NCBI GenBank assembly: GCA_040387755.1
Contig: JAZKDB010000002.1
Location: forward strand, 1,240,001-1,304,000
Reading direction: 5' to 3'
Length of the DNA: 64,000 bases
DNA from: Rurimicrobium sp040387755
Lineage (GTDB): Bacteria > Bacteroidota > Bacteroidia > Chitinophagales > Chitinophagaceae
In this document: one piece after another, positions 26,461 through 36,026 of the stretch
How positions within the stretch are numbered: the stretch's first letter is position 1
Layout: each line of letters opens with the position of its first letter
Made by a program: the position numbers and the translations under genes
Notes under the pieces: generated by a model
The model's database searches: none
What the model was told of the DNA's origin: nothing
Seen by the model: the letters and a program-made list of their open reading frames with translations, nothing else

Positions 26461-26488
26461 AAACGGCCCCAAAATGGGGCCGTTTTTA
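26461..26488. terminator. bidirectional terminator
   Basis: AAAACGGCCCC (26461-26471) pairs with GGGGCCGTTTT (26477-26487) around a 5-base loop, with T tracts on both strands. It sits between convergent genes. Confidence 0.9.
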
Positions 26489-26508
26489 TTTGAAAAAATA
26501 TTTTATCA

Positions 26509-26982
26509 TTACTTAGCTATGGTAAAGCTACCATTAGTAACGGTAATAGTATCGTCCAGATTACTTCCTGTGAAAGTAAAGCGACCAATATAAAACTCTG
26601 CATTATCTTCTATGATTTCCAATGAACCTTTTATAGAAGAAAAATCACGTCCGATATAAGTGAGCTTTACAGAATTACTATCTGTCTGAACAGCACTACC
26701 CTGATACAATGGATAAACACCTTTACCTTTGTAATTATTGACAAACATATCCATAGAGGTTGGGTTTGTTTTGTACTGCGAACCCAGAAAACGCACGGAT
26801 CCTTTAAAAGGTATTCTCGCTTCAACTTTTGCAGCATCAGCATTCCAGGTCACTGGAGAATCAGCTGAATTGCGCTTGATAGATGCAGACATTGAGCGAA
26901 CTGTTTTGTCAGATTCCTTAGAGTTACAAGCTACAATACTGAGAAAAAGTACGGCTGAAATAGATAATAATAAGTTACGCAT
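26509..26982 (-). CDS. small exported lipoprotein, unknown function
   Basis: 157 residues with a lipoprotein signal (MRNLLLSISAVLFLSIVAC, Cys 19). The mature part is beta-rich: VEARIPFKGSVRFLGSQYK, VKLTYIGRDFSSIKGSLEI, YIGRFTFTGSNLDDTITVTNGSF. It is reminiscent of DUF6252-like lipoproteins that form a single beta-sandwich, but I am not certain of the family. Monocistronic; convergent with the DUF4296 gene across a shared terminator. Confidence 0.65.
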   Translation of the reverse strand: MRNLLLSISAVLFLSIVACNSKESDKTVRSMSASIKRNSADSPVTWNADAAKVEARIPFKGSVRFLGSQYKTNPTSMDMFVNNYKGKGVYPLYQGSAVQTDSNSVKLTYIGRDFSSIKGSLEIIEDNAEFYIGRFTFTGSNLDDTITVTNGSFTIAK

Positions 26983-27188
26983 TGAATTGTTAATTTTTTA
27001 CAGAGGTTAAATGTAGTAAAAAAGTTTTTAGAAATGCAATCCCAAGACCTATTTACTCAAAAAATATTCAATTGTTACACAATCCTGACCAATTTCAGTA
27101 TAAAAATTATGAATTTTAATATCGTTTATTTACCAAATTCATAACGCCTCTAAGGTTTTACTTTGCACTAAATCAATTCGGAATTCAA

Positions 27189-28565
27189 GTGAACTCTTCG
27201 ACTTTTTCTTCTATCAACCCTTCTAACGGGCAGTTATTACGAAAATACCCAACACTTTCGCCCAAACAAATTGAGCAAAGTGTTCTTGTTGCACACAAAG
27301 CTTATCAGAAATGGGGGCAGACTTCTGTAAAAGAGAGAGCTCAACTGCTCATTTCAATAGCAAAAACAATCAGACAAGAACTTGAAGCATATGCACAACT
27401 TGCTACCGCTGAAATGGGGAAACCAATTACACAGAGCAGAGCAGAGTTGGAAAAATGCGCCAAAACAATGGAATTTTATGCTTCAAATGGACCAAAATTC
27501 CTCGCCAATGAAACAGTAGAGACAGAAGCCCGAAAAAGTTTCATCAGCTATCAGCCTTTAGGAGTCGTATTGGCAGTAATGCCTTGGAATTTTCCCTATT
27601 GGCAGGTTTTTCGCGCAATGGCTCCCATAATTCTTTCGGGCAATGCACTTTTATTGAAGCATGCATCCAACGTAAGTGGCTGTGCACTTGCTATTGAAAA
27701 AATAATGAAAAAAGCTGGTGCACCAAAAGGTTTATTTCAGACACTTTTATTACCCTCAGAAGAAGTAGCAACATTGATTGCAAGACCCGAAATTGCTGCT
27801 GTCACCTTTACAGGAAGCACTGTAGCCGGCAAAAAAGTAGCCTCAATAGCTGCTCAGAACCTAAAAAAGCAAGTCTTGGAATTGGGTGGAAGCGACCCTT
27901 ATATTGTGCTGGAAGATGCGGATATTGACCTGGCCGTGCAAACCTGTTTTGAAGCACGCTTTGTCAATAGCGGGCAAAGTTGTGTTGCAGCAAAACGCTT
28001 TATTGTAGTAAAGGCTGTCCGAAAGGATTTTGAAGCTAAAATGCTAAAAAAAGTACAGAGTGCGACATTTGGATTACCGACAGAAGAACAAAATCTGATA
28101 GGGCCGATGGCCCGAAAAGACCTGCGCGACGAGCTGCACCAACAAGTAGTAAAAAGCATAACTGCCGGTGCCACTTTACTCTGTGGAGGAACTATACCCG
28201 AAGTAGATGGTGCATTCTATACTCCCACTTTATTAACCAAAGTAAAAAAAGGTATGCCTGCCTATGATGAAGAACTCTTTGGACCAGTGGCAGTAATTAT
28301 TGAAGCCAAGGATGAAAAAGATGCCATCAAAATAGCCAACGACTCTGAATTTGGATTGGGAAGTGCTATATTTTCAAAAAACAGGAAACATGCCGAAATG
28401 ATTGCCCAACAATTAATACAGGCGGGGAGTTGTTTTATCAATGCAGCTGTACATTCAGATCCACGATTACCTTTTGGAGGAATAAAAAACAGTGGCTATG
28501 GCAGAGAACTATCTTCTTTTGCACTGAGAGAATTTGTAAACATAAAAACCATAGTGATTCAATAA
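27189..28565 (+). CDS. gabD: aldehyde dehydrogenase, succinate-semialdehyde type
   Basis: 458 residues, GTG start. Oxidises an aldehyde to the acid with NAD(P)+. PWNFPYWQVFRAMAPIILSGN is the conserved N-terminal loop. The cofactor loop FTGSTVAGKKVA precedes the general base Glu 231 in LELGGSDPYIVL. The nucleophile is Cys 265 in NSGQSCVAAKRF. EELFGPVAVI and LPFGGIKNSGYGRE follow. The overall pattern is that of succinate-semialdehyde dehydrogenase relatives (GabD/Sad class); no GABA genes are near, so the substrate is inferred. A TAnTTTG box (27159-27165) precedes it. Confidence 0.85.
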   Translation: MNSSTFSSINPSNGQLLRKYPTLSPKQIEQSVLVAHKAYQKWGQTSVKERAQLLISIAKTIRQELEAYAQLATAEMGKPITQSRAELEKCAKTMEFYASNGPKFLANETVETEARKSFISYQPLGVVLAVMPWNFPYWQVFRAMAPIILSGNALLLKHASNVSGCALAIEKIMKKAGAPKGLFQTLLLPSEEVATLIARPEIAAVTFTGSTVAGKKVASIAAQNLKKQVLELGGSDPYIVLEDADIDLAVQTCFEARFVNSGQSCVAAKRFIVVKAVRKDFEAKMLKKVQSATFGLPTEEQNLIGPMARKDLRDELHQQVVKSITAGATLLCGGTIPEVDGAFYTPTLLTKVKKGMPAYDEELFGPVAVIIEAKDEKDAIKIANDSEFGLGSAIFSKNRKHAEMIAQQLIQAGSCFINAAVHSDPRLPFGGIKNSGYGRELSSFALREFVNIKTIVIQ

Positions 28566-28591
28566 TTTTACTGAACCTAAAAAACAAATCG

Positions 28592-29209
28592 ATGTTGACA
28601 TATCTGGCCCTCGGGGATTCTTATACTATTGGCGAACAGGTTCCATATACAGGGAATTTTCCCAATCAGACTATTGCCCTTTTGCGCAAGCAAAATATAG
28701 AGGTGAGTGACCCTGTGATTATAGCTACCACAGGCTGGACTACGGATGAACTTCTGGCAGCTATCAGAGAAAAGGGGCTCAATGAAACCTTTTCATTTGT
28801 CTCTTTGCTGATTGGTGTAAACAACCAATATCGCGGCAGGACAGTGGATAATTATAAGGACGAATTTATTCAACTACTCACTCAAGCCATACATTTTGCC
28901 AATGGCCATAGTGATAAAGTATTTGTGTTGTCTATACCCGACTGGGGAGTAACACCTTTTGCCGAAGGAAAAGACAGAGCACAAATAGCTGTCGAAATTG
29001 ACGCCTATAATGCTGCCGCAAAGACAATCACTGTGGCACACAAATGTCATTTTATAGACATTACAGACAGCACGAGAACCAATGGAATAAAGGAAGATTT
29101 TCTGGCAGAAGACAAACTGCACCCATCAACTAAAGAATATACAGTTTGGGCAGAGCGATTCTTTTCGGCACTTGTAAAAAATGTCAATACTGGCGCAAAC
29201 AAAAAATGA
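28592..29209 (+). CDS. SGNH/GDSL-type hydrolase
   Basis: 205 residues from the ATG at 28592; a longer frame upstream lies inside the aldehyde dehydrogenase gene and is not credible. Serine esterase fold. Block I is ALGDSYTIGEQVP, nucleophile Ser 10. Block III is LLIGVNNQYRG. The C-terminal catalytic Asp-His pair is in EDKLHPS. No signal peptide is present, so it should be cytoplasmic. The substrate is unknown. It follows the aldehyde dehydrogenase gene by 26 bases and is convergent with the GHL10 gene. Confidence 0.88.
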   Translation: MLTYLALGDSYTIGEQVPYTGNFPNQTIALLRKQNIEVSDPVIIATTGWTTDELLAAIREKGLNETFSFVSLLIGVNNQYRGRTVDNYKDEFIQLLTQAIHFANGHSDKVFVLSIPDWGVTPFAEGKDRAQIAVEIDAYNAAAKTITVAHKCHFIDITDSTRTNGIKEDFLAEDKLHPSTKEYTVWAERFFSALVKNVNTGANKK

Positions 29210-29219
29210 ATTACAAAGG

Positions 29220-30710
29220 TTATTGACTGAGTTGATTACTCCCTTTACTTTCATTCCAAAGCCTGTCTAATGCTGTCACAACATATACTTCACTCTTTTT
29301 AGATGAAGCTGTCCTGTCAATATATCTATTTCCTTTTTGCACTGCAATAATATGTTGGCTTTTTTCCAAATCGATTGTTTCATTTTTACCAAAACGATAT
29401 ACAGCGTAGGTAATATTATCCTGACTTTTACTTACTGATTCCCATTCCAGATACATCCCATCAGACTTCAGGTTACCTTTTAGTTCCGGAGCCTCAGGAG
29501 CTTTATTATCTAACCAAGGCATTGTTGGTGGAAAAGCGAAATACTTGTTGCTGGAGTGCTTCAAGCTGTCGGATAATGCAGGGCCGATTTTATCGAAGCT
29601 GGATGCGCTGTAAAATACAATCCCCGGGTTTTCACTCTTCTCACGGATTTCTTCAATCTGTTTTAAAATCTCAGAAGCCCCTTGCCAAATTACAGCCTTG
29701 GATTCGGCCATCCGATAAACTCCCAGGCCAAAATACATGTGTCTTTTGTAACTGTGGTTCTCCCACCAGGGTAACAGTGTTTCGAAAGCAGCTGCACGAT
29801 GCCCATGCTCCCAATATAATTGCGGCAAAGTATAATCTACCCAACCCTTTCTTTGCCATAAAATAATGTCGGAATATAAATCATCATAACAGGTTTGCCC
29901 ACCACGCGTTGCAGAGCCCTCCGGATCTTTACTTGCATTTCTCCAAACACCAAAGGGACTGATGCCAAATTTGACGTATTTCTTTTCGCTTTTGATATTG
30001 TTGTACAACGTTGCTACAAATGTGCTCACATTATTTCTGCGCCAGTCTTCTTTGTTGCTGAAGCTTTCTTTAAAACGAGTATAGCTTTTTCCATCCCCAA
30101 ATTCAACACCTGCAATGCGGTAAGGATAAAAATAGTCATCCAGATGAACCCCATCAATATCATAGCGTTTTACTACATCCATTATCACTTTTGTTACATA
30201 CTCACGCGCTTCGGGTATACCTGGATCTATATACGATTTACCGCCATAACTGATAATCCAATCCGGATGTTTATAAGTAACATGGCTGGCCGGATTCGGG
30301 TTCTTTTTACTGTCTGTAAGGGCACGAAACGGATTGAACCAGGCGTGTAATTCCATATTGCGCTTGTGTGTTTCCTCAATGGCAAATTGAAGTGGGTCGT
30401 ATGCCGGAAATGGCTGCTGTCCTTGTTTCCCGCTCAAGAATCTGCTCCATGGCTCAATCTCTGAATCATAAAGAGCATCGGCTGCAGGACGAATCTGGAG
30501 AATCACTGCATTACACCCCATTGCCCTCAATGCATCCAGTAGGTTAATGAGTTCCTGCTTTTGCTGCACAGAAGGTAATCCTTGTTTAGAAGGCCAATCA
30601 ATATTTGAAACTGTTGCTATCCAGGCAGCTCTGAACTCACGTTTAGGACTTGTTTGAGCAATAGAAATAAAGTGACAAAAAATAAAAGCAAGAATAAATA
30701 ACTGACGCAT
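29220..30710 (-). CDS. GHL10-family glycoside-hydrolase-like protein (YddW-like)
   Basis: 496 residues from the ATG at 30710 (MRQLFILAFIFCHFISIAQ, signal peptide). Glycosyl-hydrolase-like 10 domain (formerly DUF187) at about 28-350: REFRAAWIATVSNIDWP, GCNAVILQIRPAADALY, HAWFNPFRAL, YDIDGVHLDDYFYPY, KFGISPFGVWRN, WVDYTLPQLYWEHGH. The acidic Asp-Asp pair in VHLDDYFYP is the likely active site. The last 90 residues form a fibronectin type III-like domain (LEWESVSKSQDNITYAVYRF). Homologues act on peptidoglycan (denuded glycan) or other polysaccharides. It is exported, probably to the periplasm. Confidence 0.9.
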   Translation of the reverse strand: MRQLFILAFIFCHFISIAQTSPKREFRAAWIATVSNIDWPSKQGLPSVQQKQELINLLDALRAMGCNAVILQIRPAADALYDSEIEPWSRFLSGKQGQQPFPAYDPLQFAIEETHKRNMELHAWFNPFRALTDSKKNPNPASHVTYKHPDWIISYGGKSYIDPGIPEAREYVTKVIMDVVKRYDIDGVHLDDYFYPYRIAGVEFGDGKSYTRFKESFSNKEDWRRNNVSTFVATLYNNIKSEKKYVKFGISPFGVWRNASKDPEGSATRGGQTCYDDLYSDIILWQRKGWVDYTLPQLYWEHGHRAAAFETLLPWWENHSYKRHMYFGLGVYRMAESKAVIWQGASEILKQIEEIREKSENPGIVFYSASSFDKIGPALSDSLKHSSNKYFAFPPTMPWLDNKAPEAPELKGNLKSDGMYLEWESVSKSQDNITYAVYRFGKNETIDLEKSQHIIAVQKGNRYIDRTASSKKSEVYVVTALDRLWNESKGSNQLSQ

Positions 30711-30776
30711 GAGCAAACAAAAATTGAGCCTGATAACAAAGCCCAAAAATACGTCAATAAATGATGCTGAAAAATT

Positions 30777-32105
30777 TTAGCTCTGGCTATTCAATATAGC
30801 TACAATACCTTCTTTTACCAGAATTTTATAGCCAATACGTTCATCGGAAATACCCTGCTTTAACTGATAACTGAATTCAAAATTACCATCCTTACCCAAT
30901 GTGGTGCTAAAACAATAAAAACTTAATCCCTTCTGTTGTTCAAAATGACGTGCCACTTCATGCAGATGAGTAGACAAAATCATAATATGCTTTGGATGTT
31001 GCAACAAACCCTCTACAATGGCCTTAGTACATTCGTAAGCATCATGTACATTGGTCCCTTTGAAAAGCTCATCCATTAATACAAGTTGAGACCCGGAATG
31101 AACAACAGCCTCTGCAGTACTCCTGATACTTTTTACTTCAGCAAGAAAAAAGCTCTCTCCTTTCAATAAATCGTCTTCTACATGCATGTTTGTTATTACC
31201 CCATCCAGAAAACTAATCTGCATTTCTTCGGCTGGCACACCCATACCCAGATGAGCCAAAATAGCTGAGATACCCAAAGCCCTCATCAATGTTGTCTTTC
31301 CGGACATATTGGCACCGGTAAGCAACATAAAATTTTTACCTTCAGTAAAAGATATATCATATTGAACGGCATTGGAGAGTAAAGGATGATAAAGCCCTTT
31401 TGCAATAAGACAGGTATCCTTCTGTGCAACCAATTTGGGGAAATGCCAGTTATTTTCCAATGTAGCCAAAGCCATGCTATACCATGCATCCAGAGAAGCA
31501 TATTGCGCAATCAATTGCTGAATATTCCCTTTCATTTCTCTTCGTGCATGAAAGCTCAGTTGCACCATTTCCTTGAAAGCTGTGTCTTTATCAAATTTGA
31601 GCAAGTCGTTTGTCAGACGGTGTTCTAATCCCTTAGACATTTCCTCCAAAGTCTTTCGCAATAATTCTGGTAAAACTATTCCCTGATGTAAAAGAGAAAC
31701 AAAAGCCTGGCACCCTTTCAGAAAATCAGAAAGATGAGACAAAGAAAATTGTGTAAAATGATATTCATTTCGATTAAACAATTTCTGAAAAACCTTAGCA
31801 TTAAAAATACCCAATCCACCGGGATGTCCTGAATAAGAATCGGCAGACTCATAAAACTTTTCAAGCATCACGATTGTACCATTAGAAATAAATTCGGTCC
31901 AATACATTGAATGCTCAGCCCAAAAACGAATAATATCCTGCTGTGCTTTCAACGCTTCAAATGTAGCAGGAGATCTGGCAATCTGACGCTGCAAAACAGC
32001 CCTGCCAACAAATGTTGAACATCTGTCTATAAGATTCATTATACTTCCTTCAGCTTCATTGTTGCTGAAAGAAAGGTCTTTGAGTGTTCGTTTGCCAGTA
32101 AGCAT
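30777..32105 (-). CDS. MutS-related ATPase lacking the mismatch-binding domain
   Basis: 442 residues. Contains only the core (clamp-like) domain, about 1-230, and the MutS ABC ATPase: Walker A TGANMSGKTTLMR (about 263-275), FFLAEVKSIR, Walker B LVLMDELFKGTN, and STHLHEV. There is no N-terminal mismatch-recognition domain and no Smr nuclease tail, so it is neither MutS1 nor MutS2. Small MutS-like proteins of this build are frequent in Bacteroidota; their role is not established. It is a single gene between the GHL10 gene and the permease gene, all on the minus strand. Confidence 0.85.
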   Translation of the reverse strand: MLTGKRTLKDLSFSNNEAEGSIMNLIDRCSTFVGRAVLQRQIARSPATFEALKAQQDIIRFWAEHSMYWTEFISNGTIVMLEKFYESADSYSGHPGGLGIFNAKVFQKLFNRNEYHFTQFSLSHLSDFLKGCQAFVSLLHQGIVLPELLRKTLEEMSKGLEHRLTNDLLKFDKDTAFKEMVQLSFHARREMKGNIQQLIAQYASLDAWYSMALATLENNWHFPKLVAQKDTCLIAKGLYHPLLSNAVQYDISFTEGKNFMLLTGANMSGKTTLMRALGISAILAHLGMGVPAEEMQISFLDGVITNMHVEDDLLKGESFFLAEVKSIRSTAEAVVHSGSQLVLMDELFKGTNVHDAYECTKAIVEGLLQHPKHIMILSTHLHEVARHFEQQKGLSFYCFSTTLGKDGNFEFSYQLKQGISDERIGYKILVKEGIVAILNSQS

Positions 32106-32165
32106 ATTATTTTATTAATTCGGATGGTCTCGCTAAGATACCTTAACCTGTATTTTCCATAAATT

Positions 32166-33290
32166 TTATTGCCGTACATCCAATACATCACGCAATGCAT
32201 TACCCAAAATATTGAACGAATAGACCAGTAACATTATTGCCAGTCCCGGTATAATAGCAGCCAATGGCTGATTGGTGACCAGAAAATTATAATGCTCTTT
32301 AATCATCAGCCCCCAGGATGGTTGTGGAGGCTGAATACCTATGCCCAAAAAACTTAATCCTGCCTCTATCAAAATGGCTGCAGCAAAATTACCTGCTGCC
32401 ACCACTATAATCGGCCCTGCTATATTTGGCAAAATGTGCTTTACAATAATCCTTACAGAGCCGGCACCTATAGCCTTTGCTGCGATTACATAATCCATCT
32501 CCCGCAGTACCAATACCTGTCCTCTGATAAGCCTTGCGGCACCTACCCACATTGTTAATCCAATGGCAATAAAAATTTCCCAGAAACCTTTGCCCAATGT
32601 CAGTGTCAGAGCAAACACTAATAACAAAGTAGGTACAGACCAAAAAATATTCACCACAAACATCACTATCCTATCTGTAATACCACCAAAATATCCTGCA
32701 ATTGCACCCAGAAAGACACCAATAGACAATGACAACAATACAGCTACCAAACCTACACCAATACTCACCCGGGCACCGATGAGCAAACGGGACAAAATAT
32801 CCCTACCATAGCGGTCACTTCCAAGATAAAAAGTGTGTTGCTTTATCTGCTTTTTTTGCAGGTAATTTCTTTGCTCTGCAAGAGATTTGTTGCTTTCAGA
32901 CGGGGGCAATAATGTTGCCAGAGAAAAAGAAATGGTATCCTGCAATCCATCATCTATAAAATGAGTAATCAGGAGCGAATCATTTCTAAACTCGTAGTTA
33001 TTAATGGGTACATAGTTAAATTGGTCCGTTACACCATCTATCAAGCCCTGCAAAAAATTATCTTCCTTATTTAACTCCTGTTTGGGCACTAACAATAACT
33101 GCATACTGAATCCAGGTCTCTTTGCCCCTAGTTCCACAATCATTCTATTGGCATTTGGAGAGCTATCTGGAGCCAATTTATAAGCAAATAATGCTATTAA
33201 AATTGTTAAGCCAATGAAACACATTGCCACAACGGCACCTGTCCTTTGACATAGTTTTTTCCAAATGCTATTTTGCTTTTCACTATTCAC
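32166..33290 (-). CDS. OppC/DppC-type ABC transporter permease
   Basis: 374 residues. After one N-terminal membrane helix (about 19-36) comes an unusually long extracytoplasmic stretch of about 130 residues. Then YLGSDRYGRDILSRLLIGARVSIGVG, the standard start of the OppC permease core, with five further helices. The ATPase-contact loop is VLREMDYVIAAKAIGAGSVRIIVKHILPNI, and the C-terminus is FLGIGIQPPQPSWG. It should move oligopeptides or similar solutes. No partner permease, solute-binding protein or ATPase gene is adjacent, so the rest of the transporter is elsewhere. Confidence 0.87.
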   Translation of the reverse strand: MNSEKQNSIWKKLCQRTGAVVAMCFIGLTILIALFAYKLAPDSSPNANRMIVELGAKRPGFSMQLLLVPKQELNKEDNFLQGLIDGVTDQFNYVPINNYEFRNDSLLITHFIDDGLQDTISFSLATLLPPSESNKSLAEQRNYLQKKQIKQHTFYLGSDRYGRDILSRLLIGARVSIGVGLVAVLLSLSIGVFLGAIAGYFGGITDRIVMFVVNIFWSVPTLLLVFALTLTLGKGFWEIFIAIGLTMWVGAARLIRGQVLVLREMDYVIAAKAIGAGSVRIIVKHILPNIAGPIIVVAAGNFAAAILIEAGLSFLGIGIQPPQPSWGLMIKEHYNFLVTNQPLAAIIPGLAIMLLVYSFNILGNALRDVLDVRQ

Positions 33291-33356
33291 CCGGATACAA
33301 TATTAACTTAGAATAGACAACTAGCTAAATTTTTTAGCGTTTTATTGTATTTCAAT

Positions 33357-33389
33357 TTGCTCGAATGAGTATCCGCAGCCCTACTTTTG
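33357..33389 (+). promoter_or_regulatory. promoter of the TonB-dependent receptor at 33423
   Basis: TTG (33357-33359), 22 bases, then TACTTTTG (33382-33389), a full match to the phylum promoter. Transcription should start about 25 bases before the ATG. Confidence 0.65.
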
Positions 33390-33422
33390 CGCTGCAATAT
33401 TAGGTTTGCATCTATATCTTCT

Positions 33423-35744
33423 ATGAAAAACATAATCTTATCTGCTTTCTTTTTATTTTTTACTATTAATACCAATGCTCAAAATTTTACCATCAGTGGT
33501 ACGATTAAAGATGATGCGAACGGAGAAAAACTAATTGGTGTTGTGATACAAGTTGCCGAGAACAAAACAATCGGAACAACATCTAATGAGTATGGCCTTT
33601 ATTCATTATCGCTTAAAGAAGGTGATTATACCCTTATCTACAGCTATCTAGGCTACAAAACAATTATTGAAAAAATTTCGCTGAAATCAAATATTACCAA
33701 AAACATCTCATTAGCCGAAAAAGGCAATGAACTGAATGAAGTAGAAATCCGTTCGGTAGCCAAAAATGACAATGTTACCTCTACCAATATGGGTGTAGAA
33801 CGCCTGAACATGGCGCAAATAAAAGACATACCTGTACTTTTTGGAGAACGCGACATCCTGAAAACCTTACAATTATTACCAGGTGTAAAATCTGCTGGCG
33901 ATGGCAACAGCGGTTTCTTTGTACGCGGCGGTGCTGCTGATCAAAATCTGATTTTACTGGACGAGGCAACTGTTTACAATGCATCTCACCTTTTGGGCTT
34001 CTTCTCTACTTTCAACTCAGATGCGTTGAAAGATGTTACCTTATACAAAGGGAATATGCCAGCCCAGTTTGGCGGTCGGCTGGCCAGTGTAATGGATGTG
34101 AGGATGAATGATGGTAATAATAAAAATTATGAGGTTTCGGGCGGTATTGGCTTAATCGCATCACGATTAATGGTTCAAGGACCTATTAAAAAAGATAAGG
34201 GTTCTTTCCTGATTTCCGGACGACGCACCTATGCAGATATGTTTCTGAAATTATCACCCAAAGAAACCCAACGCAACAATAAGCTATACTTTTACGACCT
34301 TAACCTGAAAGCCAATTACACACTTGGAGAAAAGGACAGATTGTTTCTCTCGGGTTACTTTGGTAAAGACGTGCTGGGCGTAGCCAATATTTTTGGTATC
34401 GACTGGGGCAATGCAACAGGTACCTTGCGCTGGAACCATGTATTTAATGCTAAATTATTCTCCAACACATCCCTCATTTACAGCAACTACAACTATAATA
34501 TAGGTCTTAAAATTGCCGACAACGATTTCAAAATAACTTCCCGCATTGCAGACTGGAATCTGAAACAGGAGTTTCAGTTTTACCCTAATCCCAAAAACAC
34601 AATTAAATTCGGTTTTAACTCTATTTATCACGACATAGTACCTGGAGAAATCAAAGCGTCTGCCACTTCGGGCATCAATAATTTTGCTGTATCCAAGAGA
34701 TATGGTTGGGAAAATGCCGCCTTTATAAATAATGACTGGAAAGCATCTCCACACTTCAGTCTTTCTTATGGTCTTCGTCTGAGCATCTATTCGGTAATAG
34801 GCCCCGGTAACTATTATAGTTTTGACAAGAACGGCAAACCGACCGACACTGCAATTTATAGTACTGGCGACTTCATCAAAACTTATGTCAATCCGGAACC
34901 AAGAATCTCTGGATCATACATTATGAACGACTTTCATTCTATTAAGGCTTCTTATGCACGCAATACACAACACATGCATTTGTTGTCCAATACTACATCT
35001 ACCAGCCCTACTGACAGATGGATACCCAATAGTAATATTATCAAACCCGAAATAGCCGACCAGGTGTCAGTAGGTTATTACCGCAATCTGAAAAACAATA
35101 AGTACGAGTGCAGTTTCGAAACTTATTATAAATCGATGCAAAATCAGGTAGATTATAAAGATGGTGCAGAAATCAATGTAAACGAACTGGTAGAGGGTGA
35201 TTTGCTATTTGGTATCGGAAGGGCTTATGGTGCAGAATTTTCAGTAAAGAAAAAAGAAGGAAAATTCACAGGATGGATCAGCTATACCCTAGCTCGTACT
35301 GAACGTAAAATTGCCGGAATCAACAAAGGAGACTGGTATGCAGCACGTCAGGACCAGACACATAATCTGGCTGTAGTAGGTATTTATCACTTAAATAAGA
35401 AATGGACACTCTCCGGTACATTTGTGTATAATACCGGCAATGCGGTGACTTTCCCAAGCGGAAAATACACGATTAATAACAATTCCTATTTCTTGTATAC
35501 CGAACGCAATGGATACAGAATGCCGGCATATCACCGTATGGATATAGGCGCTACCTGCAAACTGCGTGACAGAAAGCACTATACTTCAGAGCTGGCATTG
35601 AGCGTATACAATGTATATGGCCGCGAAAATGCATTTATCATTAATTTCCGCGAAGACCCAAATAATCCGAATCTTACTCAGGCAGTACAATACAGTCTAT
35701 TCCGCTTTGTACCCTCTATCAGTTGGAATTTTAATTTTAAATAG
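33423..35744 (+). CDS. TonB-dependent receptor with carboxypeptidase-regulatory-like domain
   Basis: 773 residues from the ATG at 33423 (MKNIILSAFFLFFTINTNAQ, signal peptide); an upstream in-frame TTG inside the promoter is not the start. A CarboxypepD_reg-like domain (about 22-100: FTISGTIKDDANGEKLIGVV, TSNEYGLYSLSLKEGDY) is followed by the plug (about 110-240: ILKTLQLLPGVKSAGDGNSG, VRGGAADQNLILLDEATVYN). A 22-strand type barrel follows to the C-terminus SWNFNFK. The substrate is unknown. It is followed 63 bases later by a small CxxC membrane protein on the same strand. Confidence 0.93.
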   Translation: MKNIILSAFFLFFTINTNAQNFTISGTIKDDANGEKLIGVVIQVAENKTIGTTSNEYGLYSLSLKEGDYTLIYSYLGYKTIIEKISLKSNITKNISLAEKGNELNEVEIRSVAKNDNVTSTNMGVERLNMAQIKDIPVLFGERDILKTLQLLPGVKSAGDGNSGFFVRGGAADQNLILLDEATVYNASHLLGFFSTFNSDALKDVTLYKGNMPAQFGGRLASVMDVRMNDGNNKNYEVSGGIGLIASRLMVQGPIKKDKGSFLISGRRTYADMFLKLSPKETQRNNKLYFYDLNLKANYTLGEKDRLFLSGYFGKDVLGVANIFGIDWGNATGTLRWNHVFNAKLFSNTSLIYSNYNYNIGLKIADNDFKITSRIADWNLKQEFQFYPNPKNTIKFGFNSIYHDIVPGEIKASATSGINNFAVSKRYGWENAAFINNDWKASPHFSLSYGLRLSIYSVIGPGNYYSFDKNGKPTDTAIYSTGDFIKTYVNPEPRISGSYIMNDFHSIKASYARNTQHMHLLSNTTSTSPTDRWIPNSNIIKPEIADQVSVGYYRNLKNNKYECSFETYYKSMQNQVDYKDGAEINVNELVEGDLLFGIGRAYGAEFSVKKKEGKFTGWISYTLARTERKIAGINKGDWYAARQDQTHNLAVVGIYHLNKKWTLSGTFVYNTGNAVTFPSGKYTINNNSYFLYTERNGYRMPAYHRMDIGATCKLRDRKHYTSELALSVYNVYGRENAFIINFREDPNNPNLTQAVQYSLFRFVPSISWNFNFK

Positions 35745-35752
35745 CAGAAGGT

Positions 35753-35780
35753 TTTGGTAAAGTATTTGTGCTTAATTTTG
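35753..35780 (+). promoter_or_regulatory. promoter of the small CxxC membrane protein
   Basis: TTG (35753-35755), a 17-base spacer and TAATTTTG (35773-35780). It lies 27 bases before the ATG at 35808, suggesting independent expression from the upstream receptor. Confidence 0.55.
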
Positions 35781-35807
35781 AGCTATAATTTCAGTATTTG
35801 CTTAAAG

Positions 35808-36026
35808 ATGAAAAAGCTACTTTTCTTATTCCTGTTATTGACTGTGTCCACTACAAAACTATGGGCACAAGGCTGCTCTGTATGTACCCAAACGGCTAAT
35901 CAATTAGGAGAAAAGGGAGCCGATGGCTTGAATAACGGAATTATCTATCTGGCTCTGTTGCCCATTACTTTTATCAGCATTCTGGGTATTGTATGGTGGA
36001 AACACAACCGAGGTGTTAAGTCTTAA
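35808..36026 (+). CDS. small exported membrane protein with a Cys pair
   Basis: 72 residues from the ATG at 35808, chosen because it opens a clean signal peptide (MKKLLFLFLLLTVSTTKLWAQ). The mature part starts GCSVCTQTANQLGEKGADGLN, with a CxxC, then one membrane helix (about 45-65, IYLALLPITFISILGIVWW) and a short basic tail. The CxxC could bind metal or take part in redox. Proteins of this type occur widely in Bacteroidota but I know of no assigned function. The last 11 bases overlap the convergent DMT exporter gene. Confidence 0.65.
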   Translation: MKKLLFLFLLLTVSTTKLWAQGCSVCTQTANQLGEKGADGLNNGIIYLALLPITFISILGIVWWKHNRGVKS

